From Megaustenia siamemsis (taxonomy: Eukaryota > Mollusca > Gastropoda > Stylommatophora > Ariophantidae), in NCBI GenBank assembly GCA_032433765.1, contig JAVIAB010000092.1, forward strand, positions 68,448,660 to 68,512,659: 64,000 bases of DNA, in the 5' to 3' direction. The notes below the pieces were generated by a model. It saw only the letters and a program-made list of their open reading frames with translations. It made no database searches and had not been told where the DNA came from. Positions 23,131 through 34,858 of the stretch are shown in pieces. Made by a program: the position numbers and the translations under genes. Positions within the stretch are counted from its first letter, which is position 1; each line of letters opens with the position of its first letter.

Positions 23131-23510
23131 GAAGTGAGAAGAGATAATAAGAATAGTGAGAAAGAAAGAGAGAGGGAGAGAGAGGGTGAGAGAACAAAAA
23201 TTAAAGATATATTATAAAGATAGCGTTAAAGATAGGGAACAAAGACCATGAAAAGAAAGAAGACGACGGGAGTAAAAGAAGGTTATGACAAGAATACGAG
23301 CAGTAGGCATATGTTCATAGTTAAAGAAAGGAATCTTTATAAAACATATTCTTTTATCTTTGTTTTTGTTTTTATATTTCTTTTTTTTTTAAATGAACGT
23401 TTATACATTTTCGTTTCGGCCAATCGTCCACACCTAAACACTGCTGAGTTGTCCCAGAGATAGAAGAAAAACAAAGAAAGAGAGGAAAAGAGGAGGGTGC
23501 TCATATTAAG
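23131..23510. other. Purine-rich intergenic sequence
   Basis: A GA-rich stretch (23140-23200), then an AT-rich segment with T runs. No gene is supported. Confidence 0.55.
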
Positions 23511-23920
23511 CTGAAATAAATAATATCAGGAAAAATGATGACAGACAAATTAGACGCAGCGTCAAGCACAAACCATTATTCCCTGTCTGGTGTTTGAAAG
23601 GGCGGAAATCAATCAGTACCAGCAAGAATTGCACCCAGCCCATAGCGGCGACGTCGTGGTAGAGGCTTGTAACAGCCGCGATTGGGCCCGGGTTTGCGAT
23701 CACGGCACGGCCTATCTTTATTAAACGCCTGCAGACGGTATCTCCCGCGATAGATTGCTTAGATCGGTGGCTAATAGCTAAATTTTCCGAGCTAATTTCC
23801 ATTGCTCCGTGCTTGCGTCTGCTTGGGAGAGAGAAGAAAGCTTTGGCGACAGGGTGGCCTTTCTTCCGAATTTAATCGGTCCCGAGCGGTCGGCAGCTTT
23901 TCAATTCGGTTTTTTGTTAC
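23511..23920. other. Non-repetitive, relatively GC-rich island
   Basis: A clear change of texture from the surrounding AT-rich DNA. 23600-23900 has CpG-containing, non-repetitive sequence with GGTGGCTAATAGCTAAATTT, GAGCTAATTTCC and CTTTATTAAACG (TAAT/ATTA homeodomain-type cores). The - strand frame 23802-23506 has no recognisable domain. A candidate enhancer or promoter-like element, judged from composition only. Confidence 0.4.
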
Positions 23921-25611
23921 TGTTAATATTTTTTTTTTCGTTTAGAGGGAAGGGTGATGAACAGAGGCCGCTGCGGGGTGGAGAGACAATATTGGACTTG
24001 GTTTGAGTGGTAGGGAAAGATTTAATTATTAACTTTATAGCAATTGATTGGGATAGGGTTGTCCGGGGGCAAGAGAAGATGTGCAGGGAAGAGATTGATG
24101 TCTCCGAGAAGAAGGAAAATGGAGACAAAATGGAGAAGGGATATAAAAACATTGTTGAGAAGGCTTTTAGCGGAAAGATTTGATTTTAAACTGCTTGAGA
24201 ATGGAGAGAAAAGAGGAAGAGAAGGAGACGGAAGGGGGAATGATGTAAAGAGAAGTGGAGCAGGTTGACCAGGGCAAGATAGCTGTCTTAAGAGATCTCG
24301 TTGATCTGTGCCCTACAGGAAGACCAGATTAAAAACTGCGATTTAATAAAATGCATTTAAGATTTTTTTTTTAGCCACTTAGAGGATAAGAGACACGTGG
24401 AATTGAGGAAATAAACATCTTGTATTGTGACAATAGTGAACACTGCATGTGTCAATGACTATTTATAATCGGTAGGAATAATAACTGCCATCCATAGCTG
24501 TGTTTTTCATAATTCCTTTAATGCTCTCTCATGTTCTTTTTCTGTTTAAGTCTCTCTTTCTCTCACACACTCTCTTATTGTTTACATCATTCTCTCTTTC
24601 TTAGTCTTTATGGTTCCATATATTGATATTAATTCTTTTTTTTTTTTTACCAAATTGTGGTTTTCATTCATGTGTACGTCAATATAACCCCCACCCATTT
24701 TTATTCATGTCCCCCTTTTTAGCCTGCCCACCCAAACTCTCCTAAGACCCCCTTCCCCTTCCCACTTTCTCCTTCCTTTTCAGCCTCAACCAATTAATCA
24801 TTAACCTTAAACCACACCCAAAAATGGCTGCCTCTTTCCCATGCGAGAGGTATTCTTTGCTTGCGGGTGTCTCTGGAGAGATCCTCATTAGACCTTTAAA
24901 CTGCTCATTTGTCGTTCGACATTATCCAATGAAATCACATGTTTGTGACCATCTGTAATATTCCTATTTGTTTTTTGCATTGTCTGTGATCTCATTTCAC
25001 ATGTCTAAATTTGCACTATACATCGCTCTCTTCGTGTTGACAACTTTTTGATGTGTTTTGCTAGAACTCTTCACATCTTTATTCTGAATTACACTCACCG
25101 TCGGATGTTATTAAAGTGCCCACACATTTCAGAATAATCGAACATTTGCACGTGTCCCATTTATGTTGTTGCTGTTTGTAGCATTCTTTTCCTCATTATT
25201 ATGCGCCGTGCCGGCTAACGTTCGCAATGAAATCTTGTCATAATAATCTCAAGTCTGCAGAACGAGGTACGTCAGTTCTTTTGAGACCATCTCCCTTCAA
25301 CAGTGTCAAGAATTCAAAAATCTCCGCTCTCTGTCATCCACGGTCTCTTGTTCCCAGTATTTTGTTTGTTGTCTATATTTGCTAATTTCCTTTCCCCGTA
25401 AACGTGATAATAAAAGTTAATTAGTTGCTTCTTCGTTAAGTGCATTAGAAGTCGCAGACTTTGTGTGTTGGCCTCATTAAGATTTTCTTTGTTCTCCAAC
25501 AGGACTCTTTGGGACGAATACAATCATTGTGTTTGGTTTGAGTAGAATGATTGTATTTGGAATGAGCATAATTTATGTTTTTGCAATAGGTACACTGTTT
25601 GTGCTTGAGAT
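23921..25611. other. Intergenic, no gene seen
   Basis: Purine-rich up to about 24260, then AT-rich with CT-rich runs (24530-24660 and 24700-24780). 24830-25000 is non-repetitive. No gene, RNA or mobile element was recognised. Confidence 0.5.
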
Positions 25612-25712
25612 GAGTCAGTCGATGGACACGGCAGAACCTGGCTGAGGAGAGGATCTGAGCAGCTGTGGACATGTTCGGAGTGCAATGATGCTGACGCGCA
25701 AATAACACAAAA
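25612..25712 (+). mobile_element. Dispersed 3' tail module X, copy 4
   Basis: TCAGTCGATGGACACGGCAG, GGAGAGGATCTGAGCAGCTG, TGGACATGTTCGGAGTGCAA, then a GATGCTGACGCGCAAATAAC end. It is diverged from the other copies but has the same block order. Confidence 0.7.
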
Positions 25713-25744
25713 ATCTCCTTACATAAGCAGTACGTTTTAATTAG

Positions 25745-26140
25745 TTTGTAATTTGTGGCTCACTATTAAAAGATAAGTCATGCCCCTGATATTATTATAG
25801 CCCTTAATTGTGGCTCACTATTACAAAATAAATCATGCCCCTGATATTATTATAGCCCTTAATTGTGGCTCACTATTAAAAGATAAGTCATGTCCCTGAT
25901 ATTATTATAGCCCTTAATTGTGGCTCACTATTACAAGATAAGTCATGCCCCTGATATTATTATAGCCCTTAATTGTGGCTCACTATTACAAGATAAGTCA
26001 AGCCCCTGATATTATTATAGCCCTTAATTGTGGCTCACTATTACAAGATAAGTCAAGCCCCTGATATTATTATAGCCCTTAATTGTGGCTCACTATTACA
26101 AGATAAGTTATGCCCCTGATATTATTACAGCCCTTATATG
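25745..26140. repeat. Minisatellite, 55-bp unit
   Basis: Seven nearly identical copies of a 55-bp unit containing TTGTGGCTCACTATTACAAG, ATAAGTCATGCCCCTGATAT and TATTATAGCCCTTAA. Only a few point variants separate the copies, so the expansion is recent. Confidence 0.95.
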
Positions 26141-26350
26141 TGGCTCTCTAGCTCTGTGGCTAACATTCCCACTCAAACGGGAGACCTTGCCAATACTGAC
26201 ACACGGAAAATTAATGGTTTCTGCAGCGCTCAGAATGGCAAATATTTGCCTTTGCAACACTTCCCAGGATGCACAGAGTTGGACACATGACCCATGCTCT
26301 TTCTACCGACACGTGACTGACGACTCTCGAGCCGAAAGACATTTTCTGTG
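26141..26350 (+). mobile_element. Possible tRNA-derived SINE head
   Basis: CTCTAGCTCTGTGGCTAACA then CTCAAACGGGAGACCTTGCC resembles a tRNA-like head (A box TAGCTCTGTGGC). The expected B box is not well preserved. It might be a fourth SINE family or chance. Confidence 0.3.
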
Positions 26351-26880
26351 AACCAAATGTTGAGCAAACAACTACTCAGTGCTGCAGATGTATATGAGTT
26401 TAAACAGAAACGATATCAAAATCTAGACAGTGAGATTACAGACCCACGTTTTTTTGACGAATTAAGAAATTATTTTCTTCTTAAATATTAAAGCAAAGGT
26501 ATATAATTAAGAAGTGGCTCTCATTGTACACAAATACTAACATGAATAGTTTTTAGTACACGGAGTTTCCATTGCAATTATTGTATATCTATTTTTATTT
26601 TAACTTGGGAGAGATGGTAACCAAATCGATACACCCATTGCAGTTCAACAAATAAGATGGACGGTGGTTCCAGCAATTAAAAAAAAAAAAATATTTGGAG
26701 GGATGGGAGAGGTGAAATAAAAGCTGTGACCTGAACACCGCGTGCCCACCTCACTGAACATGTGGCCTTTATTCTACAACAGTACAGACATTCCACCCAC
26801 CCAGCAGACACAATAAGTTGAATGTCATTATTTGATTCTGCACTGGTTCGCATAGACCTCTCAAGGTAGTGGCCGTTCTC
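26351..26880. other. Intergenic, no gene seen
   Basis: AT-rich sequence leading into the next minisatellite. Nothing is supported. Confidence 0.55.
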
Positions 26881-28745
26881 GTTACACGAAACATTGTTAG
26901 GAACATGAGAACATTTGCTGGTCATTCTTGTTACAGGAAACATTGCTAGGAACATGAGAACATTTGGCGGCATTCATGTTACAGGAAACATTGCTAGGAA
27001 CATGAGAACATTTGGCGGCATTCATGTTACAGGAAACATTGCTAGGAACATGAGAACATTTGGCGGCATTCATGTTACAGGAAACATTGCTAGGAACATG
27101 AGAACATTTGCTGGCCATTCTTGTTACAGGAAACATTGCTAGGAACATGAGAACATTTGCTGGCCATTCTTGTTACAGGAAACATTGCTAGGAACATGAG
27201 AACATTTGGCGGCATTCATGTTACAGGAAACATTGCTAGGAACATGAGAACATTTGCTGGCCATTCTTGTTACAGGAAACATTGCTAAATAACATGAGAA
27301 CATTTGCTGGCCATTCTTGTTACAGGAAACATTGCTAAATAACATGAGAACATTTGCTGGCCATTCTTGTTACAGGAAACATTGCTAAATAACATGAGAA
27401 CATTTGCTGGCCATTCTTGTTACGGGAAACATTGCTAAATAACATGAGAACATTTGCTGGCCATTCTTGTTACAGGAAACATTGCTAAATAACATGAGAA
27501 CATTTGCTGGCCATTCTTGTTACAGGAAACATTGCTAAATAACATGAGAACATTTGCTGGCCATTCTTGTTACAGGAAACATTTCTAGGAACATGAGAAC
27601 ATTTGCTGGCCATTCTTGTTACAGGAAACATTGCTAGGAACATGAGAACATTTGGTGGCCATTCTTGTTACAGGAAACATTGCTAGGAACATGAGAACAT
27701 TTGCTGGCCATTCTTGTTACAGGAAACATTGCTAGGAACATGAGAACATTTGCTGGCCATTCTTGTTACAGGAAACATTTCTAGGAACATGAGAACATTT
27801 GCTGGCCATTCTTGTTACAGGAAACATTGCTAGGGACATGAGAACATTTGCTGGCCATTCTTGTTACAGGAAACATTGCTAGGAACATGAGAACATTTGC
27901 TGGCCATTTTTGTTACAGGAAACATTGCTAGGAACATGAGAACATTTGCTGGCCATTCTTGTTACAGGAAGCATTGCTAGGAACATGAGAACATTTGCTG
28001 GCCATTCTTGTTACAGGAAACATTGCTAGGAACATGAGAACATTTGCTGGTCATTCATGTTACAGGAAACATTGCTAGGAACATGAGAACATTTGCTGGC
28101 CATTCTTGTTACAGGAAACATTGCTAGGAACATGAGAACATTTGCTGGCCATTCTTGTTACAGGAAACATTGCTAGGAACATGAGAACATTTGCTGGCCA
28201 TTCTTGTTACAGGAAACATTGTTAGGAACATGAGAACATTTGCTGGCCATTCTTGTTACAGGAAACATTTCTAGGAACATGAGAACATTTGCTGGTCATT
28301 CTTGTTACAGAAAACATTGCTACGAACATGAGAACATTTGCTAGCCATTCTTGTTACAGGAAACATTTCTAGGAACATGAGAACATTTGCTGGTCATTCT
28401 TGTTACAGAAAACATTGCTACGAACATGAGAACATTTGCTAGCCATTCTTGTTACAGGAAACATTGCTAGGAACATGAGAACATTTGCTGGTCATTCTTG
28501 TTACAGGAAACATTGCTAGGAACATGAGAACATTTGCTGGTCATTCTTGTTACAGAAAACATTGCTAGGAACATGAGAACATTTGTTGGTCATTATTGTT
28601 ACAGAAAACATTGCTAGGAACATGAGAACATTTGCTGGTCATTCTTGTTACAGGAAACATTGCTAGGAACATGAGAACATTTGCCGGCATTCATGTTACA
28701 TGAAACATTTCTAAGAATATGAGAACATTTGCCGGCCATTCATTC
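26881..28745. repeat. Minisatellite, 49-bp unit
   Basis: About 38 copies of a 49-bp unit (GGAACATGAGAACATTTGCT, GGCCATTCTTGTTACAG, GAAACATTGCTA). Variant blocks are clustered. Copies with GGCGGCATTCATG occur at 26960-27080. Copies with TAAATAACATG in place of TAGGAACATG form one uninterrupted run at 27286-27560. TCATTCTTGTTACAGAAAAC copies lie near the right end. This is a pattern of local homogenisation. Confidence 0.97.
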
Positions 28746-29537
28746 TGGAGACTAAGAGATGTTCTCGCTGTTTTTTTTCTCTCCTCATCTCCACACGTGT
28801 GTGTCAGTTTTCGGGATTAGCCAAAAGCTTCCTTCCCCAGTCTTTAGTATTGTCAATCTATTTTCACCTTTTATCTACCCCATCGTCTTCCAATGCTCCC
28901 TCAAAGAAGGTTCTGGACAGATCGACAAATGTAATGACAAACACACAGGTTCATATTTTATTGTTCCTTTGCTACAACACGTAGTGTTGTTCTATGATAT
29001 TGACGATTATTTTACTAACGAGCTGTGCATGACGTGATATCTATGTGATGACGTGATATCTGTGTGATGACGTGATCTATGTGTGATAACGTTATCTCCG
29101 TGTGAAACGACGTGAATCAAAGGTGTTTTCCCCAAAGGTGTTTTCCCCAAGTCTCCTCTCTTTCAGAATGTTCTCGTATATTTTATTAAATGTTCGTGGT
29201 ATTCTCAACATTCTTATTTATACCATATTTCTGTGCTTCCCCCCCCCCCCAACCCGTCCCCGATATACCTTTGTCTATTGTTAGTCTGTGTTAAGCACTA
29301 TTAAGGGAACATAGAGTAGGATCTTTGTCAGTTCTGGTTTGACCTGATGTCTGCACCGGACTAGTAGAAAGATATTCTCAGTATATATTGTAATATATAA
29401 TATATTATTAGCATTTAGATTATTATAATGTCAAGGTTGGTGCTTATTACTGTTAAGTATTAATGGTTGACTATGTAGCTTCTTAATCAGATGTTTGCCA
29501 CTATATTTCAACAGCGACAAGAATAAAGTGAATACAG
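28746..29537. other. Intergenic with a short TGATGACGTGATATC repeat
   Basis: No gene is supported. Four imperfect copies of a roughly 20-bp unit (TGATGACGTGATATCTRTG) lie at about 29029-29110. A C homopolymer lies at 29240-29249. The remainder is unremarkable. Confidence 0.5.
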
Positions 29538-29969
29538 AACACCAGGATTCATCGTCATCATGTGCCATACCGGTTGGTGTAGGCGATCATGTCCTTCCAC
29601 AATCTACTATCTTCTGTGCATCGTATCAGTTCTGTCGTTGACTGTTTTCCATGCCATGACAGCAGTCTATCCAATATTTTCTCTTTTTGTCGTCCGCAAT
29701 CTCTTTCTTTTTATTTTGCCAGTTATAACCAAGTATTCCAACTTTCCCGAAAAAAATGTTGATTGTTTCTTTCTGATGTTTTTTTAGGAGCTTCCATTTT
29801 GTGTTGGCCTCTTTGAGAATTTCTTTATTGGTCTTTTTGGCTATCCAGGGAACTTTCAACATTCTTCTGAAAAATCCCATCACTATGGCCTCTAATAGTC
29901 TTTTCATTTGTTTGTCTACTGTCCATGATTCGCTTCTAGAGGTCAGAATTGGCTCTATATAGTACCGAT

Positions 29970-30011
<42 letters not shown>

Positions 30012-31786
30012 CTTTTGACATTGATTTATTGCATTAGATATTTTTCATTTTCTGAAATGCTATTTTGGCCTGAGCTATTCTACTTTTTATTTCTGTGGGG
30101 CATCTTCCATCTGATGTTATTATTGTGCCCATGTATTTTATGCGTTGCACTTGTTTCAGATTTGTCCTGTTTATTTTTATGCTGCATGATGGAGATGATT
30201 GTTTCTTTGATATGACCATTACTTCTGTTTTCTTACTATTCAGACTGAGACCATTTTTGTTGTTTTCTTTTACTATTATGTCTATCATTTCTTGTAGTTC
30301 ATTCTCTGTCTCTGCTTTAAGACTGTGTCATCCGCATATCGCAAATTATTTATGTTGTGACCTTTGGCTTCACTTCCGTTTTTGTCTACTATTGATCTCA
30401 TAATATGTTCGCTGTAAAGTGAAAACAGATCCGGTGACAGAACACAGCATTGTCTGACTCCTTGCTTTATATATTGGAATTGTTCTGTTTGGTTGTTAAT
30501 TCGTATAGCTGCTGTTTGTTGCCAGTACATGTTTTTTAAATGACTCACAGATCCTTACCATCAATATTTAATTTCTCCAGCATATTGATTATTTCCACAT
30601 GCTTTACTTTGTCAAATGCCTTTGTGTGGTCTATAAAACACATATATAGATCTTTCTTTACCTCCATAGCTCTTTCTATCAATGTTCTTAAGATGTATAT
30701 TACATTATTGGTGCCCTTTCCTTCCACAAATACATATTGCTCCTCACTTATTTCTGGTTTTATTTTGTTTCTTTCGCGTCTCATGATGATTCTTAGTAAT
30801 ATTTTCGTCATATGGCTCATGAGACACCCCTCTGACATTTGTCTCATCAAGGCCACGTCACCCAGTCACATTTTGCACTTAGGCTGTTCCTATCTTTGCA
30901 CTGAGATCCCCGTAATATAATAGTTATTTCTTGGGGTTTACACTGTTTCATGGTCATCTCTAGCTCGCTGTAAAAAGTGTCAATGTCTTCTTCTTCGTTA
31001 TTACTTGTTGGTGCATAAGTTTGAATTATGTTGATATCCATTGGTCTACCTCTCAATTTTACTAACAGAATTATATCTGACACTCACCAAAATCCTTTCA
31101 GTTTTGCCTCTTTCTCTATCTAACATGATACCTACTCCTCTTTCGTGTGTGGTTCCCCCAGAGTAAATTACATTTCCACTGTCGCGTTGTAATAATCCTG
31201 CTCCTTTCCTTTTCATTTCATATAGTCCCAAGATGTTCAATTTCATTCTCTTTATTTCTTGACTGATCTTTTCTAGTTTGCCAACCTGGAATGATGATGT
31301 TCCAAGTTCCTAGTTCTAGTGTCTCTTTATTTTTTATCTTGCATACAGTAGCTTGATGACGATCGGGTGTCACCTGTAGCACATGACGCTCTCTACCGGA
31401 CCAGGTGGCTGTGGAGTCCCCTTTAACGTCGTTAGCTGTGGATATTAAGTTGTGTTTTGACATAATTATTCTAGGCAATATAAGAAGGTAGTTTGCCATT
31501 CCTTTCCTTCTTGGCAGTGACTGTACTAGGCGGAGACCGCAGTCATTGTCTCTATACATGAGATCCTCTGCCTGCCATCACAGCGTGGGGACCATAACCG
31601 GCACTACTTGTCGGCTGCTCCAACAACACCATACACCACCTGCTTCAATGACTTCACATAACCCTGATAGGTGGGCTAAACGGGAGCTCCGCCTTGCCCA
31701 AGGGTGTCCCGAAGACTAGCGTAGGAAAGGAGACGTCTTACTCCTCCGTTGGTAGGGTAGACCTCTACGCCGCTAACACCAGGATT
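29538..31786 (-). mobile_element. RTE-like LINE (RTE-a), both ends intact but internally deleted
   Basis: Perfect 12-bp direct repeats AACACCAGGATT flank it at 29538-29549 and 31775-31786, so both ends of the insertion are known. On the - strand, from right to left, it has about 230 bp of 5' leader, then endonuclease blocks (LELGTWNI, KLNILGLYEMKRKGAGLLQR, HERGVGIML, DINIIQTYAPTSNNEEEDID, EITII). The sequence then jumps to reverse-transcriptase blocks (LMSHMTKILLRIIMRR, CFIDHTKAFDKV, GVRQCCVLSPDLFSLYSEHI, NNLRYADDT, SDGRCPTEIKSRIAQAK, RRMLKVPWIAKKTNKEI, KVGILGYNW) and an (ATG)n end. Total length is 2.2 kb, against about 3.2 kb for typical RTE elements. The second half of the endonuclease and the region before the reverse transcriptase are missing near 30870-30910. 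Frameshifts and a (CT)n expansion at 29970-30007 are also present. It is inactive. Confidence 0.93.
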
Positions 31787-31974
31787 ACCGGATACATAAT
31801 GCTCATTACCAGCTCAATACAGAAGAACAAATAAGAACGTTTAGACTCAGAAACGGACATACCAAATAGAAGTATCCTCTTATCAACACCCTACGGAGAG
31901 AAACCTCTGATGAATAGTATTGTGATGAGGCAAACTGACTGCTAAATATCGTGCAATCTACAATCTTGGTCAAT

Positions 31975-32690
31975 ATATGAAGATAGCTGTGAGTTAAACA
32001 ATAAGATGTCTATAACGTTGAGCTAAACAATAAGATGTCTATAGCTTTGAGCTAAACAATAAGATGTCTATAACTTTGAGCTAAACAATAAGATGTCTAT
32101 AGCTTTGAGCGGAACAATAAGATGTATATAGCTTTGAGCTAAACAATAAGATGTCTATAACTTTGAGCTAAACAATAAGATGTCTATACCTTTGAGCTGA
32201 ACAATAAGATGTCTATAGCTTTGAGCTAAACAATAAGATGTATATAACTTTGAGCTAAACAATAAGATGTCTATAGCCTTGAGCTGAACAATAAGAAGTC
32301 TATATCTTTGAGCTGGACAATAAGATGTCTATAACTTTGAGCTGAACAATATGATGTCTATAGCTTTGAGCTGAACGATAAGATGTTTATAGCTTTGAGC
32401 TAAACAATAAGATGTTTATAACTTTGAGTTGAACAATAAGATGTCTGTAGCTTTGAGTTGAACAATAAGATTTCTATATCTTTGAACTGAACAATAAGAT
32501 GTCTATAGATTTGAGTTGAACAATAAGATTTCTATACCTTTGAACTGAACAATAAGATGTCTATAGATTTGAGTTGAACAATAAGATTTCTATACCTTTG
32601 AACTAAACAATAAGATGTTTATAGCTTTGAGCTGAACAATAAGATGTCTATAGCTTTGAGGTGAACAATAAGATGTCTATAGCTTTGAGT
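31975..32690. repeat. Minisatellite, 29-bp unit
   Basis: About 25 copies of a 29-bp unit (GAGCTAAACAATAAGATGTC then TATAGCTTT). A 58-bp dimer variant with GATTTCTATACCTTTGAACT alternates near 32460-32600. It is unrelated in sequence to the 29-bp unit at 7-9 kb. Confidence 0.95.
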
Positions 32691-33090
32691 TGGACAATAT
32701 GACATGTTATAGTAAGGTTGTGGACATGTCTTATTTAGATCCTATCACAAATGAAAAAGTTTGCAAAAGGATACAAGTAATCAAAGTTTATGATGATCTT
32801 TTGACTATTTTGAAGAAACGCAAAATAAAATTAGCTACGTATCATGATCGCCTGGCCTGGCAAAGATCTTTCTCTAATGAACTGTAATGGAGAGAGAGAG
32901 AGAGAGGTAGATAGAAAAAGAGAGGGAAAGATAGCATCAAAGAAGGAAGAAGTCTCGACTTTACAGAGTCCCAAAGAATGGCTGAAGATAAAGATACATG
33001 GAGAAGGTTGACCTATGTTAGTGTTGCCACACTGACTCCCAGGAAGAAGCAACAAGTAAAACTTATAAAGTGCAGGGATACGTAACACAT
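32690..33090 (+). mobile_element. Degenerate LINE C-terminus
   Basis: The frame 32690-32887 reads SYLDPITNEKVCKRIQ and then YDDLLTILKKRKIK. After a GA-rich insertion, a shifted frame reads LDFTESQRMAEDKDTWRRLT. From memory these match, in order, a LINE C-terminal pattern common in marine invertebrates (ITNEEV-RIQ, DELLT-VKKRKLKW, a WTGL-F-SQRA-EDR--WR block). The GRRRGR-KRWEDN segment between them is lost or overwritten by a (GA)n tract at 32889-32940. It abuts the end of the minisatellite. Confidence 0.7.
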
Positions 33091-33649
33091 GCTTTGCTCT
33101 GGCTTGTAACCCACTTTCTTATCTTGTCCAGAGCACTGACAGGTAATGCTAAGATTATACAACTTATCATGATCGATGTCTGAAAATGTACTCAGGGAAT
33201 GAAATAAAAGATTGTAGCATTTCTATCACAATGTAGAAGCAGTGCACTGGTCGTACGCACGCATTCTACAGATCAAAGATAGTAGTTTCTGAATGAAGTC
33301 ACACAGTATATATTTGGCTACCAGAGCTCTGGAACGTAATAACACAAAGTTATCAATCCACTCCCACCTTTTATAAGACTATCACACCTTGTGGCTTTTC
33401 GCTGTTAAAATTAAAACACTAACAGCATATTCAAGAGAATTAAATTAATATAGGAAGAAACAAGAAGAAAATACAAAGATGTGTGGTAATATAATACAAT
33501 GATAGTTTGTTTAAGTACTAAGGCACATCACAACGTCGTACATATAGTGGGGGCATCGTAATACAATATCAATGACAGTAAATAAGAAAATAAGTAGAAG
33601 GTGGGCGCGGTTAAAGACACTAATCGCGTCTTATTTTCATCTACAAAGT
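33091..33649. other. Intergenic, no gene seen
   Basis: AT-rich sequence. No supported gene or repeat. Confidence 0.55.
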
Positions 33650-34360
33650 TTTAACATTGTCTATTGGGGCACAGAGAAATCTCCGACACAAACACCAGGT
33701 GGGAGGGACTAGCAGGGTCGGCAACTCCTCAAACTGTAAGTGATAATCAACTCTCCAATCAGATTTCAATCGTTTTTTCCTACGGCTGTTCTTACAGATT
33801 TGCGCGGGCTCACATCGACAAGTTCCGCGTGCAGACACACGCAACACTTCACGAAGATTCCCTCTCGCTATGTCTACTGAGAAAGGAAAGTTTAAGCCTC
33901 GTTTAACCTCTAATAGATTTATCATCCAGGATTTTCCCTTTCTCTGCCCCTCTCCCCGTCTTCATTCCACTTGTTCACGGCATCAATTAATTGTCGACTC
34001 TGGTTTTTCATTGATTGGCTGAAACCAGTACTAGAAGTAATTACCTTTATGGTCTCTCGATGCTGCTGCCTCGCGTTGAGAGCTGAATTCACGGGTGAGA
34101 GTTTGAGAATGGGAAACAGACTTCACGTGCGCTCTCGCTGACAAAGTTGGTATTCAGTCCACTAGGACAGACAGACCGAGCTTTCGAGCCTGCTTGAGTG
34201 AATGTGTGTGATACTAGACACCCAGGTCACATCGATCAGTTTCGGTTAGAACCAAGGGTCGAACAATTAAACAACAGGAAGTACGTAATCTTCAGATTAA
34301 AGCCATTAACAGTCCATTAATGTAATTTAAGGTGAGTAACATTAATCATTAATGTGAGAA
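33650..34360. other. Non-repetitive island with clustered ATTA motifs
   Basis: The sequence is non-repetitive with balanced composition. At 33984-33995 GCATCAATTAATTG forms the palindrome CAATTAATTG. An ATTGATTGGCTG follows at about 34010 and a CACGTG E-box at about 34125. Between 34300 and 34360, CCATTAACAG, CCATTAATG, TAATTTAAGG and CATTAATCATTAATG give at least six ATTA/TAAT cores in 60 bp. This is the kind of clustering found in homeodomain-bound elements, but AT-rich DNA gives such cores by chance as well. No coding frame is convincing. Confidence 0.4.
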
Positions 34361-34564
34361 CTTATTTTAAAGTGACTCATGTGCCTGTATGAATTTAAAT
34401 ACAAACAACTGATAACGCCGACACAGCAATCTTACACAAGATGATTAACATTGCTGTAATATGAAATAACTACTCTCTAAAAACATAATGATAAATTTGT
34501 AACAAACTTCTGTATAAATGTAGGACACATCATGTTGTATATAATTAGGGACATTAATTTAGCA

Positions 34565-34858
34565 GATACAGGATGAGGATGTCATACAAACACATGCTTA
34601 TTAACGACATGTGATACAGGATGAGGATGTCATACAAACACATGCTTATTAACGACATGTGATACAGGATGAGGATGTCATACAAACACATGCTTATTAA
34701 CGACATGTGATACAGGATGAGGATGTCATACAAACACATGCTTATTAACGACATGTGATACAGGATGAGGATGTCATACAAACACATGCTTATTAACGAC
34801 ATGTGATACAGGATGAGGATGTCATACAAACACATGCTTATTAACGACATGTGATACA
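34565..34858. repeat. Perfect minisatellite, 48-bp unit
   Basis: Six copies of a 48-bp unit starting GATACAGGATGAGGATGTCA. I see no differences between the copies. A 48-bp unit is 16 codons, so a - strand frame stays open through all copies (34889-34554). I consider it non-coding. Identity this high implies a very recent expansion or an assembly effect. Confidence 0.96.

Noticed and set aside
32690..32887. Small host gene of 65 codons after the 29-bp array
   Set aside because: The text ITNEKV, DDLLTILKKRKIK and the later SQRMAEDKDTWRRL mark it as the C-terminus of a LINE.
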